From Scytonema sp045865695 (GTDB lineage: Bacteria > Cyanobacteriota > Cyanobacteriia > Cyanobacteriales > Nostocaceae), in contig NZ_BAACAP010000229.1 in the NCBI RefSeq assembly GCF_045865695.1, positions 1 to 64,000 on the forward strand: a stretch of DNA of 64,000 nucleotides, given 5' to 3'. Position 1 is the stretch's first letter, and each line of letters starts with the position of its first letter. Shown in pieces: positions 25,666 through 33,427 of this stretch. Under the pieces are notes generated by a model that saw only the letters and a list, made by a program, of their open reading frames with translations, made no database searches and was not told the DNA's origin. Made by a program: the position numbers and the translations under genes.

Positions 25666-25992
25666 CTATGCTACCTCATTACGCTCAATAGCAAGTTCAA
25701 TTTCATCAGGGTGAGCTTCTGCATAAGTCCAAGCATTAGCCAAGTCAGTAGCCGCGATCGTTGGATAGCTTGTCAAAATGTCAGCATTACTGTATCCGAG
25801 ACGACGAGCTTCCACAAGTACCCAGATGGGGATACGAGTCTTCGCGATACGAGCCTCTCCACCGCAAACTCTAGGGGTTTTCTCAATTCCTTGCCAATTG
25901 CTGCCAAGACTTTGAGCAAGTAACTGAATCACTTGTACTTTTTCACTAGGACTAAGTTCAAGAAGGTGTTGCTCTAAATCTTTAAGTGTCAT
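25666..25992 (-). CDS. DUF433 family protein, antitoxin-like
   Basis: 108-residue protein. An N-terminal helical part (LEQHLLELSPSEKVQVIQLLAQSL) precedes a DUF433 domain: TPRVCGGEARIAKTRIPIWVLVEARRLG, DILTSYPTIAATDLANAW and HPDEIELAIERNE. DUF433 is a small helix-turn-helix-like domain often found beside a DUF5615 PIN-like toxin, but no such partner gene is present here. The start at 25992 follows the stop of an upstream decayed copy by only 4 nt. Confidence 0.8.
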   Translation of the reverse strand: MTLKDLEQHLLELSPSEKVQVIQLLAQSLGSNWQGIEKTPRVCGGEARIAKTRIPIWVLVEARRLGYSNADILTSYPTIAATDLANAWTYAEAHPDEIELAIERNEVA

Positions 25993-25996
25993 AAGC

Positions 25997-26323
25997 TTAC
26001 TCTTCTTCATTCTCCCTAATGGCTGTTTCAATTTCCTCTGGGTATACTGTGGCATAGACCCAAGCATTAGTTAAGTCAGTTGCAGATAAAGTTGGATAAT
26101 CTTTCAAAAGTTGAGCTTCACTAATACCTAATCTCCGAGCATTGACTAATACTCAGATAGGAATACGAGTTTGAGCAATACACGCCTCTCCACCACATAC
26201 CCCAGGAGTTTTCTCAATACCACGCCAAGAATTACATAAGCTTTGAACTAGCAATTGAATTGCCTGTGCTTTCTCATTTGGTGTCAAGGCAAGCAGTTCC
26301 GTTTCTAACTTTTGAAGAGTCAT
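25997..26323 (-). pseudogene. tandem DUF433 copy with an in-frame TGA
   Basis: Same length (327 nt) as the adjacent intact gene and clearly homologous throughout: it begins MTLQKLETELLALTPNEKA and contains EKTPGVCGGEACIAQTRIPI. The TGG codon for the conserved Trp57 of the sister gene is TGA here (…RIPI-stop-VLVNARRLG…). The rest stays open to ATRENEEE-like ending. Either it is a recent nonsense mutation in a duplicated gene or a sequencing error. Confidence 0.75.
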
Positions 26324-26423
26324 ACTATTGCTACTGCATAACTGAGCTTATTCTAACTGGCTTCAAGCTACAGTACATAGCCGAGCGCTTATAAAGTAAA
26401 TTCTAAATTGCCAAATGTATTGT

Positions 26424-26576
26424 GTAGGTTGGGTAGAACGAAGTGAAACCCAACAATTCGATACCGTATTGGGTTTCGTTATCATTCGATTCCATATTGG
26501 GTTTTGCGATCGCTTGATTCAACATTGAGCGATGATTCGATTCAATGTTGGGTTTCGTTCCTCAACCCAACCTACG
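26424..26576. repeat. dispersed repeat with GTAGGTTGGGT / ACCCAACCTAC ends
   Basis: The inverted terminal motifs TGTAGGTTGGGT and ACCCAACCTACG flank three degenerate copies of a TTGGGTTTCGTT-type unit. Such GGGTTTCGTTCC elements are widespread in filamentous cyanobacteria. It lies in the 480-nt gap before phoD, upstream of the PHO box. Confidence 0.7.
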
Positions 26577-26636
26577 TTGGAAATGATAATTTATTTTTCA
26601 TTGGTATCATTCTCAACAATGCTTTATTAACTGAGC

Positions 26637-26710
26637 TTTAACCACAAATTGGCTGTGACTTGACAAGGCGTTAATGTTCGCTTGATAAAGTCTTAACATT
26701 GCTTGGTACA
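26637..26710 (+). promoter_or_regulatory. PHO box (SphR/PhoB-type) of the first phoD
   Basis: Octamers recur with an exact 11-bp period: TTTAACCA at 26637, CTTGACAA at 26659, GTTAATGT at 26670, CTTGATAA at 26681, CTTAACAT at 26692 and TTGGTACA at 26703. The cyanobacterial PHO-box consensus is YTTAAYYW with 3-bp spacers. It ends 95 bp before the phoD start. This implies induction under phosphate starvation. Confidence 0.75.
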
Positions 26711-26804
26711 ACCGGGCTGAAGTGAGATTAAAAATACTGTAGAAACTTCACGTAATTACTCCTCTCAACGTCCTGAAATTTTACCAAATCTGAAGGAGGT
26801 ATCT

Positions 26805-28391
26805 GTGCGTCATTCAAATTTTGAGCATTATTTATCTATAAAATTCAAACGCAGAAATCTGTTAATTGGTGCTAGTGGTTTTCTAGGTTTTACAATAGCC
26901 AGCCAATGGTCGCGCCGAGTCCTGGCTCAACCAAAATTTTCTGCCTATCCTTTTACACTCGGTGTAGCTTCTGGAGACCCATTACCGAATGGAGTTGTTT
27001 TGTGGACGCGGTTAGCACCCAATCCGATTAATGGCGGCGGTATGCCACAGGAAAATATTCTTGTACGGTGGCAATTGACAGCTGATGAGAGTATGAAAAA
27101 AGTGGTGCAGAAGGGATTTGCTGTGGCAACTCCAGAACTCGCTCACTCCGTACACGTTGATGTTCAAGGGTTAGAACCAGATAGGGTTTATTGGTATCAA
27201 TTCAAGGTCGGAAATGAACTCAGCCCTATCGGACGTACTCGTACTGCACCTGCTTTAGGAACCTCTATTAGTCAACTGAATTTTGCGTTTGCTTCTTGCC
27301 AAGAATATCAAAGTGGTTTTTATACAGCCTATAAATTTATGGCTGAAGAAGACCTTGATTTTGTTGTCCATTTGGGCGATTACCTTTACGAAGGCGGAAT
27401 TAGCACTAGCGCTACAAGAGTACGCGAGCACAATAGTCCAGAAATCATTACGTTGGAGGACTACCGCAACCGCTATGCCCTGTATAAGAGCGATCCAGAT
27501 TTACAAGCATCTCATGCAGCGTTTCTTTGGATTGTGACATGGGATGACCACGAGGTAGATAATAACTGGGCGGGTTTTGTCCCAGAAGACCCAGACAGAC
27601 AGTCGCCCGAACAGTTTCGCCAGCGTCGTAGAGCAGCTTTCCAGGCATATTACGAGCATATGCCCTTGCGCTTGAAATCATTTCCAACTGGTGACGATCT
27701 CAAACTTTATCGGCGCTTTGCATTTGGTGACTTAGCTTATTTCCACGTTCTTGATACTCGTCAATATCGTTCGGATCGAGTCTGCTTGCAAACTTTTCCC
27801 TCCGCACCAGATTGCCCGGATAGACTCGATCCTTCTCTGACAATGACTGGCAAAGAACAAGAAGAATGGCTGTTTAAAGGATTGGAGCGATCGCCAGCTC
27901 GCTGGAATGTTCTTGCTCAACAAATCTGGTTTGGACAAATTGACTATCAACCAGGAACAGAAAAAGCATTCAATATGGATCAATGGGATGGTTATCCTGC
28001 TGCTAGACAAAGAATTCTTGATTTTATAGAAACCCGTCGCCCCTCAAATCCTGTTATTATTACAGGTGACTGGCACTCTTTCTGCGTTCAAGATATCAAG
28101 AAAAATTTTGATGACCCAAGTTCTGAAATTCTAGCCACTGAATTTGCTGGTACATCAATTAGTTCTTTGTGTCCTTGGGCTTCAAATGTCCAAGCAAACT
28201 TGTCAGAAAACCCTCACGTCAAGTTTTTCAACGGTGATGTTCGCGGTTACATCAGGTGTCAAATTACCCGCAATGCTTGGCGGAGCGATTATCGCGCTGT
28301 TTCCACAACTGCTAATCAAGATACAGCTACCATTAGCAACATCGCTTCGTTTATTGTTACTAGCGGACAACCGGGCGCTCAGAAGATTTAG
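26805..28391 (+). CDS. phoD: alkaline phosphatase D (PhoD), Tat-exported
   Basis: Secreted phosphodiesterase/monoesterase releasing phosphate from organic esters. The 528-residue protein has a twin-arginine signal (KFKRRNLLIGASGFLGF) and then the PhoD N-terminal domain (YPFTLGVASGDPLPNGVVLWTRLAP). Metal-site motifs follow: FAFASCQEYQSGFYTAYK, VVHLGDYLYEGG, TWDDHEVDNNW and VIITGDWHSFCVQD. The GTG start is preceded by an AAGGAGGT ribosome-binding site at ~26792-26799. A PHO box lies upstream. A paralogue sits at 29087-30685, convergent with this gene apart from the Uma2 gene between them. The end overlaps that Uma2 gene by 4 nt. Confidence 0.92.
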   Translation: MRHSNFEHYLSIKFKRRNLLIGASGFLGFTIASQWSRRVLAQPKFSAYPFTLGVASGDPLPNGVVLWTRLAPNPINGGGMPQENILVRWQLTADESMKKVVQKGFAVATPELAHSVHVDVQGLEPDRVYWYQFKVGNELSPIGRTRTAPALGTSISQLNFAFASCQEYQSGFYTAYKFMAEEDLDFVVHLGDYLYEGGISTSATRVREHNSPEIITLEDYRNRYALYKSDPDLQASHAAFLWIVTWDDHEVDNNWAGFVPEDPDRQSPEQFRQRRRAAFQAYYEHMPLRLKSFPTGDDLKLYRRFAFGDLAYFHVLDTRQYRSDRVCLQTFPSAPDCPDRLDPSLTMTGKEQEEWLFKGLERSPARWNVLAQQIWFGQIDYQPGTEKAFNMDQWDGYPAARQRILDFIETRRPSNPVIITGDWHSFCVQDIKKNFDDPSSEILATEFAGTSISSLCPWASNVQANLSENPHVKFFNGDVRGYIRCQITRNAWRSDYRAVSTTANQDTATISNIASFIVTSGQPGAQKI

Positions 28392-28948
28392 CCCATCTTT
28401 AACCAACCAAAAACTTGTTCGGCAGTTAATTCAATTTCGATTTCTGGCAATACAGGTAAAGATCCTTTTCCCTGAATTAGCAATGGCTGTCGCTCTGGTA
28501 AAAACACCAAAATACTGAGGTCATCAGGATCGAGAAACCAGCCCAGGCGACTGCCATATTTCAGACAGTGGAGAATATTGCCAATGACTTTATTGGGTTT
28601 CTGTTCTGGCGAGAGAATCTCAATTGTCCAGTCTGGCGGGATTTCAAAGTTATCGGGAACTTCACCATCGATCGCAAATGAGATGCGTCTCCACTGAAAT
28701 ACAGCCACGTCAGGTACGATGGAGCGTTCTCCAAAGCTGCACCGTAATTCAGGAAACGCATAGGCAATCTTTTTTTCTTCTGCAACTTGATTAATTACAG
28801 CACAGAGTTTGCATTGCAGGCGGCTGTGTCTCCCTTTGGGCATTGGCTTTTGAACAATCTCACCGTTGATGTACTCGCTTGCAGGATTGGTTTCTGGAAG
28901 CTTGAGAAATTCTTGTAGGCTGAGAGGTTTGGTAATTGTGTCACTCAT
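28388..28948 (-). CDS. Uma2 family (DUF820) restriction-endonuclease-fold protein
   Basis: 186-residue member of the Uma2/DUF820 family, which has a PD-(D/E)xK nuclease fold and is strongly expanded in cyanobacteria. The catalytic pattern is visible in YINGEIVQKPMPKGRHS (Glu), RSIVPDVAVF (Pro-Asp) and WTIEILSPEQKPNKV (Glu-x-Leu). The physiological role of the family is unknown. It lies between the two phoD genes and does not appear functionally linked to them. Confidence 0.85.
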   Translation of the reverse strand: MSDTITKPLSLQEFLKLPETNPASEYINGEIVQKPMPKGRHSRLQCKLCAVINQVAEEKKIAYAFPELRCSFGERSIVPDVAVFQWRRISFAIDGEVPDNFEIPPDWTIEILSPEQKPNKVIGNILHCLKYGSRLGWFLDPDDLSILVFLPERQPLLIQGKGSLPVLPEIEIELTAEQVFGWLKMG

Positions 28949-29044
28949 AGCTTCAAAAATCCTGCATAACGAGCTGTTTTTTAGTGTAGCAAAGTATAGT
29001 AGGTTCGATCGCTTTTCTGCCAGACCTCTTCGACTAGCAGAATC

Positions 29045-29080
29045 GCGATCGCGAAGCGCAAGCCGTACCCGGCTTATCGC
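29045..29080. repeat. small dispersed repeat, sister of 7609-7642
   Basis: 36 nt running from GCGATCGCGAAGCGCAAGCC to CCCGGCTTATCGC, almost identical to the copy that disrupts the MuiA-like gene. Here it is just after the stop of the second phoD and does no visible harm. Confidence 0.75.
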
Positions 29081-29086
29081 ATCCGT

Positions 29087-30685
29087 TCACGTATTTGCTA
29101 CTTGCCTTACAGTTCCACCATTTGGTAGTTCAAAAGATGCAGCAGTGGTAATTGGTGCGTTAAGATCGGGAACGTTTGGTTCGTTAGGTACAGACTGCGG
29201 TAACAATCTATAATCACTTCTCCAACGTTCGTGAGTCAGGTCGCAACGAACATAACCGCGTTGTCGTCCATTGAAATACTTTACCCATGGGCTTTCAGGT
29301 AAAGCGGCTTCAATTCTGTCGCTTGCACTAAAACCGGAGGTAATAGAAGTACCAACAAACTCTGTTCCTACTACAGGAGAACCAGGGTTGTTAAAGTTTG
29401 CTAAAAGGTCGCTCACCCAACTAGAGTGAGTGTCACCACTAATAACAACTGGATTGGAGGGTCGGCGTTGATAGAAAAAGTCGAGGATGCGTTGACGGTT
29501 TGCCACATAACCATCCCAAGCATCAACGTTAAAAGCTGACTCTTCCCCCGCAGTCCAATCATCTTGGGTGAAGACTACCTGTTGGGCAAGGACATTCCAA
29601 AGAGCCTTAGAGCGATCGAGACCATTAAACAACCACTTCTCTTGTTTGGAACCAGTCAAAGTGGCAGATGGGTCAAAAGCTTCTTCACAACGAGGTTTGA
29701 TACCGTCATCACAAGGCTGATCGGTACGATACTGGCGAGTGTCTAGCACGTTAAATTCCACTAAGTCACTAAAGGTGAGACGGCGATAAAGTTGCAGGTT
29801 TATGCCTTCTGGTTTTGATAATGGACGCAATGGCATATGTTCGTAGTAGGCTTGGAAAGTAGCAGCACGTCGTGCAAGAAACTGCTCTCTCGACTGTAAT
29901 TCTGGGTCTTGCGGAATTTCATCCGCCCAATTGTTATCGACTTCATGGTCGTCCCAAGTAACAGCCCAGGGGAAAGCAGTGTGAACAGCTTGTAAGTCTT
30001 TGTCAGTTTTATACAAGGCGTGACGGTTGCGATATTCTTCAACCGTAACGGGTTCTGGTCCGTTATGCTGCCTGATACGAGTGGGATTTGCCGCTCCTTC
30101 GTATATATAATCACCAAGATGAACAACGAGGTCGAGTTCCTCTTTTGCCATATGCTTATATGCTGCAAAGTATCCATCTTCCCAATTCTGACAAGAAGCA
30201 AATGCAAAGCGGAATTGTTCTATTTTTTGCCCAAGAGCAGGAGCTGTACGAGTACGTCCAACAGGGCTAATTTCATTACCTGCTTTAAACTGATACCAAT
30301 ACCATCGAGCAGGTTGCAATCCCTCTACAACAACGTGTACTGAGTGTCCTAATTCTGGAATTGCGTAAGTTGTACCACTCCGCACAACCTTTGTCATCTT
30401 TTCATCAGTAGCAACTTGCCATTGTACGGGGATATTTTCTGATGGCATTCCGCCTCCATTCAATGGATCTGGAGCCAATCGCGTCCAGATGACAACACTC
30501 CTGGAATAGGGTTCTCCTGAAGCTACACCGAGTGTGAAAGGATAGTTAGAGAATTTAGGTTGAGCATTGACTCTGCTTGTCCACTGGGTTGTCAGTGCTA
30601 AACCTGTTAAAAATCCACCACCAATTAAAAGGTTACGACGCTTCAATGGGGTTGATAACAATCGCTCGATATGCAAGTACTCCAT
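29087..30685 (-). CDS. phoD: second alkaline phosphatase D (PhoD), Tat-exported
   Basis: 532-residue paralogue of the protein at 26805-28391, clearly similar along the whole length. It has a Tat signal (PLKRRNLLIGGGFLTGLAL), YPFTLGVASGEPYSRSVVIWTRLAP, FAFASCQNWEDGYFAAYK, VVHLGDYIYEGA, TWDDHEVDNNWADE and VVISGDTHSSWVSD. The phosphatase acts outside the plasma membrane. Upstream are a three-unit PHO box (30843-30872), a hairpin in the leader (30748-30780) and a MITE (30879-30981). Two PhoD copies under separate PHO boxes point to strong phosphate scavenging. Confidence 0.92.
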   Translation of the reverse strand: MEYLHIERLLSTPLKRRNLLIGGGFLTGLALTTQWTSRVNAQPKFSNYPFTLGVASGEPYSRSVVIWTRLAPDPLNGGGMPSENIPVQWQVATDEKMTKVVRSGTTYAIPELGHSVHVVVEGLQPARWYWYQFKAGNEISPVGRTRTAPALGQKIEQFRFAFASCQNWEDGYFAAYKHMAKEELDLVVHLGDYIYEGAANPTRIRQHNGPEPVTVEEYRNRHALYKTDKDLQAVHTAFPWAVTWDDHEVDNNWADEIPQDPELQSREQFLARRAATFQAYYEHMPLRPLSKPEGINLQLYRRLTFSDLVEFNVLDTRQYRTDQPCDDGIKPRCEEAFDPSATLTGSKQEKWLFNGLDRSKALWNVLAQQVVFTQDDWTAGEESAFNVDAWDGYVANRQRILDFFYQRRPSNPVVISGDTHSSWVSDLLANFNNPGSPVVGTEFVGTSITSGFSASDRIEAALPESPWVKYFNGRQRGYVRCDLTHERWRSDYRLLPQSVPNEPNVPDLNAPITTAASFELPNGGTVRQVANT

Positions 30686-30747
30686 GACAAATCTCGCCTC
30701 TTAGTATTTAGCAGGGCTTTTTTCTAAACACTGAAATAACTTTACCT

Positions 30748-30780
30748 AGCTCCCCGACTTCTTTGAGAAGTCGGGGAGCT
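30748..30780. repeat. palindromic repeat in the phoD leader
   Basis: Perfect inverted repeat with arms AGCTCCCCGACTTCT / AGAAGTCGGGGAGCT, between the PHO box and the start of the second phoD. The same CCCCGACTTCTT...AAGAAGTCGGGG family recurs at 48547-48579. It could form a stable stem in the 5' UTR; no T-run follows in the sense direction. Confidence 0.65.
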
Positions 30781-30842
30781 AATTATTTCTGACTTTTTTA
30801 AATAACACGCACCAAAAGATTAACAATTTAGCATCCAATGTA

Positions 30843-30872
30843 GAGTTAAGAGACTGTTAAATATTGCTTAAT
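30843..30872 (-). promoter_or_regulatory. PHO box of the second phoD
   Basis: Reading towards phoD on the minus strand: ATTAAGCA (30872-30865), TTTAACAG (30861-30854) and CTTAACTC (30850-30843), with exact 11-bp spacing; a weaker ATTGGATG follows in phase. This fits the cyanobacterial SphR-type consensus YTTAAYYW. Confidence 0.7.
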
Positions 30873-30878
30873 ATTATT

Positions 30879-30981
30879 AGACATCTCCAGAAATTAATTA
30901 TGCATTACCCAAAAGTTTTAGTAGGGGCGCAAGGCATTGCGCCCTTACATTTTTGCCCTTACATTTTTTCTGGAAAGGTCT
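30879..30981. mobile_element. MITE-like element with AGAC...GTCT inverted repeats
   Basis: 103 bp bounded by 15-nt terminal inverted repeats (AGACATCTCCAGAAA / TTTCTGGAAAGGTCT) and flanked by ATT on both sides, consistent with a 3-bp target duplication. The centre holds the common GGGGCGCAAGGCATTGCGCCC palindrome core. It has no coding capacity. A truncated copy is at 5517-5595. Confidence 0.75.
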
Positions 30982-31042
30982 ATTTGAAATAATTATATAC
31001 TTTTAGGATTAATATAAATATTAAACTTCTTATCATATCAGT

Positions 31043-31351
31043 ATGAGTATACTTAAACATCTTCCTTTAGTACTAGTAATTGCTATATCCTTTTTTTTAG
31101 CACTTCCTGCTTATGCATCTTTTTGTCACAATGACAATGGGCATCAGATTTGTATTATTGATATAAAACGAAGTGCCAAAAATTATTGGGAATATAGGGC
31201 AGTTCTAAGTATTGATGGAGTGAAAAGACCTGTTGAGGTTTATAATTGTCGCGATCGCAATAAAATTCAAAAAGACGGAACTGCTTTACCTTTTGAGAAA
31301 AACGATCCAGGCGAACTCATATGCAAATCTCTAAAGAAAAAGTACAATTGA
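31043..31351 (+). CDS. small secreted hypothetical protein
   Basis: I do not recognise a named family. The 102-residue protein has a clean signal peptide (LKHLPLVLVIAISFFLALPAYA-S) and a short mature part with cysteines at FCHN, HQICII, VYNCRD and LICKSL, possibly two disulfides. Polar strand-rich sequence (YWEYRAVLSIDGVKRPVEVYNC) suggests a small beta fold in the periplasm or outside. It is monocistronic between a MITE and the broken gene at 31428-31857. Confidence 0.65.
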   Translation: MSILKHLPLVLVIAISFFLALPAYASFCHNDNGHQICIIDIKRSAKNYWEYRAVLSIDGVKRPVEVYNCRDRNKIQKDGTALPFEKNDPGELICKSLKKKYN

Positions 31352-31427
31352 TAAATTAGGCAAAAAAGCAATCTAAATATCTCTTTCCCAGCCCCTAAGC
31401 CCTAGTACCTAATCGCCAAAGCTAAAG

Positions 31428-31857
31428 TTATAGTTGATAGTTTATACTGAAGTATAAGCCTTTGTCTTGAAGGTTGTTACCTCGATTGCGTATCTCAACA
31501 AGAGGGATAGCATAATCAAGTCGCAAATTAAGTTGTGGAAACGGTTGCCACAAGACTCCTAAAGATGAATAAGTTTCTTGACGTTCCCGGCGATCGCGTT
31601 TTCCTGCTAGGGCTGTCTCACTAGGGACTTCCAAATAAAAAAATATTCAACTTTCTCTTGTGGTGCGGGATTGACGCCCGCCACTAGTATAGGACGGGCG
31701 AGGACGCTCCGCAGTCGCCTCAACGGGAGAGACCCCCGCACGGCGCTGCTCTCCGTACCACAAGATTGGATAATTTATTTCTTGGAAGTCCCCTAAAAAA
31801 TAAAGCAGATGTAGCAGCAGTTATAGTTAATAAGGTAATGGAAGTTAATCTTCTCAT
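31428..31857 (-). pseudogene. small secreted beta-barrel-like protein gene split by a MITE
   Basis: On the minus strand an ATG at 31857 begins a signal peptide (MRRLTSITLLTITAATSALFF). The frame is then interrupted by the MITE at 31624-31792. Beyond it the sequence continues SETALAGKRDRRERQETYSS... and ends NLRLDYAIPLVEIRNRGNNL...SINYQL, which looks like the last strands of a ShlB/FhaC-type outer-membrane transporter. Removing the MITE plus one copy of its CTA target repeat joins both parts in frame as an 85-residue protein. The ancestor may itself be an internally deleted TpsB gene. I infer that it is no longer functional. Confidence 0.7.
31624..31792. mobile_element. MITE with GGGACTTCC terminal inverted repeats
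   Basis: 169 bp, perfect terminal repeats GGGACTTCC / GGAAGTCCC, and CTA on both flanks (31621-31623 and 31793-31795) as target duplication. The inside is a GC-rich palindrome bounded by CTTGTGGT / ACCACAAG. It has no ORF. Its right-end sequence is nearly the same as the left end of the copy at 45482-45600. Confidence 0.85.
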
Positions 31858-32109
31858 TGTTTTGCGTCGTCAATACCTGATGATTTCAAAATATCCTGGT
31901 TCAACTGAAGGACACTTCACCAAAGAGTGTTAACTCATTGGGTGAGCCTAAACTCATCTAATAGCAGGAATTGCGCTCGGATTATTTGTACTGACTTTTT
32001 TATATAAATCAAATAAATCTTGATATTTTTTGTTCGTATGATGATAGTGTTTTGGTATCGAGGTTTCATTGATACTAACTTACACTATTTGTACAGGAAA
32101 ACAGTAGCT

Positions 32110-32748
32110 ATGGTAGTGAGTGCGATCGCTCTTCATTTAGACCCAGGTCAAAAAATCACTTTACAACCTGTTTCTTGGCAGCGTTTTGAAGAAATTTTAG
32201 GTCAATTAGATAACAAGCGTTCCTCAAGAATTGCTTATGCTAAAGGAATTCTAGAAATTATGTCACCTCTACCAGAACACGAACGCACCAAAGTTATACT
32301 TGCCGATATGGTTAAAATCTTGCTGAGAGTTCAAAAACGAGCGTGGGAACCTCTTGGCTCGACAACCTTTAAGCGAGAGAGTATGGTAGCTGGAATTGAA
32401 CCAGATGATTGCTTTTATATCCAAAACTATAAAGCTGTTATAGGTAAAACAAGACTAGATTTGTCTCAAGATCCACCACCTGACCTAGCATTGGAAACTG
32501 ACCTGACATCAGAAACTGAAACAGATGCTTATGAAGCATTAGGAGTACCAGAATTATGGATATACTCTCGTGGTAAATTAATAATCAATGTACTGCAAGA
32601 AGGTAAGTATATTGAATCTTTAACATCTCCTATATTTCCTAATATAGCACTTACAGAAATAATCCCAAGATATATGGATCGTGCAAAAATTGTTGGAGCC
32701 AGTCAAGCTTTACAAGAATTTGAATTATTTATTAACAACCAATATTGA
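32110..32748 (+). CDS. Uma2 family (DUF820) protein
   Basis: About 212 residues from the ATG at 32110 (MVVSAIALHLDPG); codons before it look untranslated. PD-(D/E)xK family motifs: ILEIMSPLPEHERTKVILADMV, IEPDDCFYIQN, DPPPDLALETDLTSETETDAYEALGVPELWIY, the last being the usual core of cyanobacterial Uma2 proteins. Its role is unknown. It is monocistronic. It is only distantly similar to the copy at 28388-28948. Confidence 0.85.
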   Translation: MVVSAIALHLDPGQKITLQPVSWQRFEEILGQLDNKRSSRIAYAKGILEIMSPLPEHERTKVILADMVKILLRVQKRAWEPLGSTTFKRESMVAGIEPDDCFYIQNYKAVIGKTRLDLSQDPPPDLALETDLTSETETDAYEALGVPELWIYSRGKLIINVLQEGKYIESLTSPIFPNIALTEIIPRYMDRAKIVGASQALQEFELFINNQY

Positions 32749-32768
32749 CAAAAGCGAAATATATTTCT

Positions 32769-33116
32769 TCAATGTCCAATCGCTTGCCGACGAGAATAAA
32801 TTTCTTCTATAAATAAATCTCGCAGTTCGTTAGCAATGTCATCAGGCGGATTACCAGCGAGCGCCCGTCCAATTAGCCGTTCTGCCGATCGCAATTGAGA
32901 ACATTCTACGGCAAGCACGGCAGCACTACGATGGAGAACGGATCTAGTGGGTTCAAGGTCGAACAAATTTGCTACTAAGTCCGCAGCAGCTCGCTCTTGA
33001 AAAAAGGCAGCTTTGGTTAATTCCAAGGCGACGATGGCATCTCCCCGTTGACGGGCTAGGAATGCTTGGTCAACAAGTTCCATTGCTTCTCGATGAAGAA
33101 TTTCTACGTCTTGCAT
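32769..33116 (-). CDS. helical hypothetical protein, TPR-like
   Basis: 115 residues, entirely helical, Ala/Leu/Glu-rich: LHREAMELVDQAFLARQRGDAIVALELTKAAFFQERAAADLV resembles one tetratricopeptide-type hairpin, followed by SAAVLAVECSQLRSAERLIGRALAG. I do not know a function. It overlaps the preceding 33104-33373 gene by 13 nt, so the two are probably coupled and may form a pair. Confidence 0.6.
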   Translation of the reverse strand: MQDVEILHREAMELVDQAFLARQRGDAIVALELTKAAFFQERAAADLVANLFDLEPTRSVLHRSAAVLAVECSQLRSAERLIGRALAGNPPDDIANELRDLFIEEIYSRRQAIGH

Positions 33117-33373
33117 TTTTCAACTATAGTATCATTAATCGGATTCCATTGCAGTTCGACTTTAGTTTCTTGTATGCCATCAATTTGAAGATTAACACGA
33201 TAAGGATGATTCTGGTCATCCAGGCAAACTGCGGCTGCATCTTGACAAGTAGCTCCAAAAGTCAGCGACCATCCTGGTCGTTCTGGTTTGGATTGAGAAA
33301 GATCGTCAAGGTATAAAAGCTTTGGTATATTATCTACCATTGATAATTTAAACAATTGTAGCTTTTTTATCAT
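33104..33373 (-). CDS. hypothetical protein, partner of the downstream helical gene
   Basis: 89 residues, or 78 if started at MVDNIPKLLYLDDL. Beta-rich and acidic, with GWSLTFGATCQDAAAVCLDDQNHPYRVNLQIDG and a C-terminal KVELQWNPINDTI. It has no signal peptide and no known domain that I can name. It overlaps the next gene. Conserved gene pairs of this size in cyanobacteria are often two-component modules such as toxin-antitoxin, but nothing in the sequence proves this. Confidence 0.55.
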   Translation of the reverse strand: MIKKLQLFKLSMVDNIPKLLYLDDLSQSKPERPGWSLTFGATCQDAAAVCLDDQNHPYRVNLQIDGIQETKVELQWNPINDTIVEKCKT

Positions 33374-33427
33374 ATGGTATTTTTTGGAAGTTCCCTTGTT
33401 GTAGGGAACCTCCGGTGAAATTTTTAA

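Noticed and set aside
33381..33420. Possible third MITE end (GGAAGTTCCC) downstream of the HtrA-like gene
   Set aside because: Only a short palindromic match is visible and no second end or target duplication could be found.
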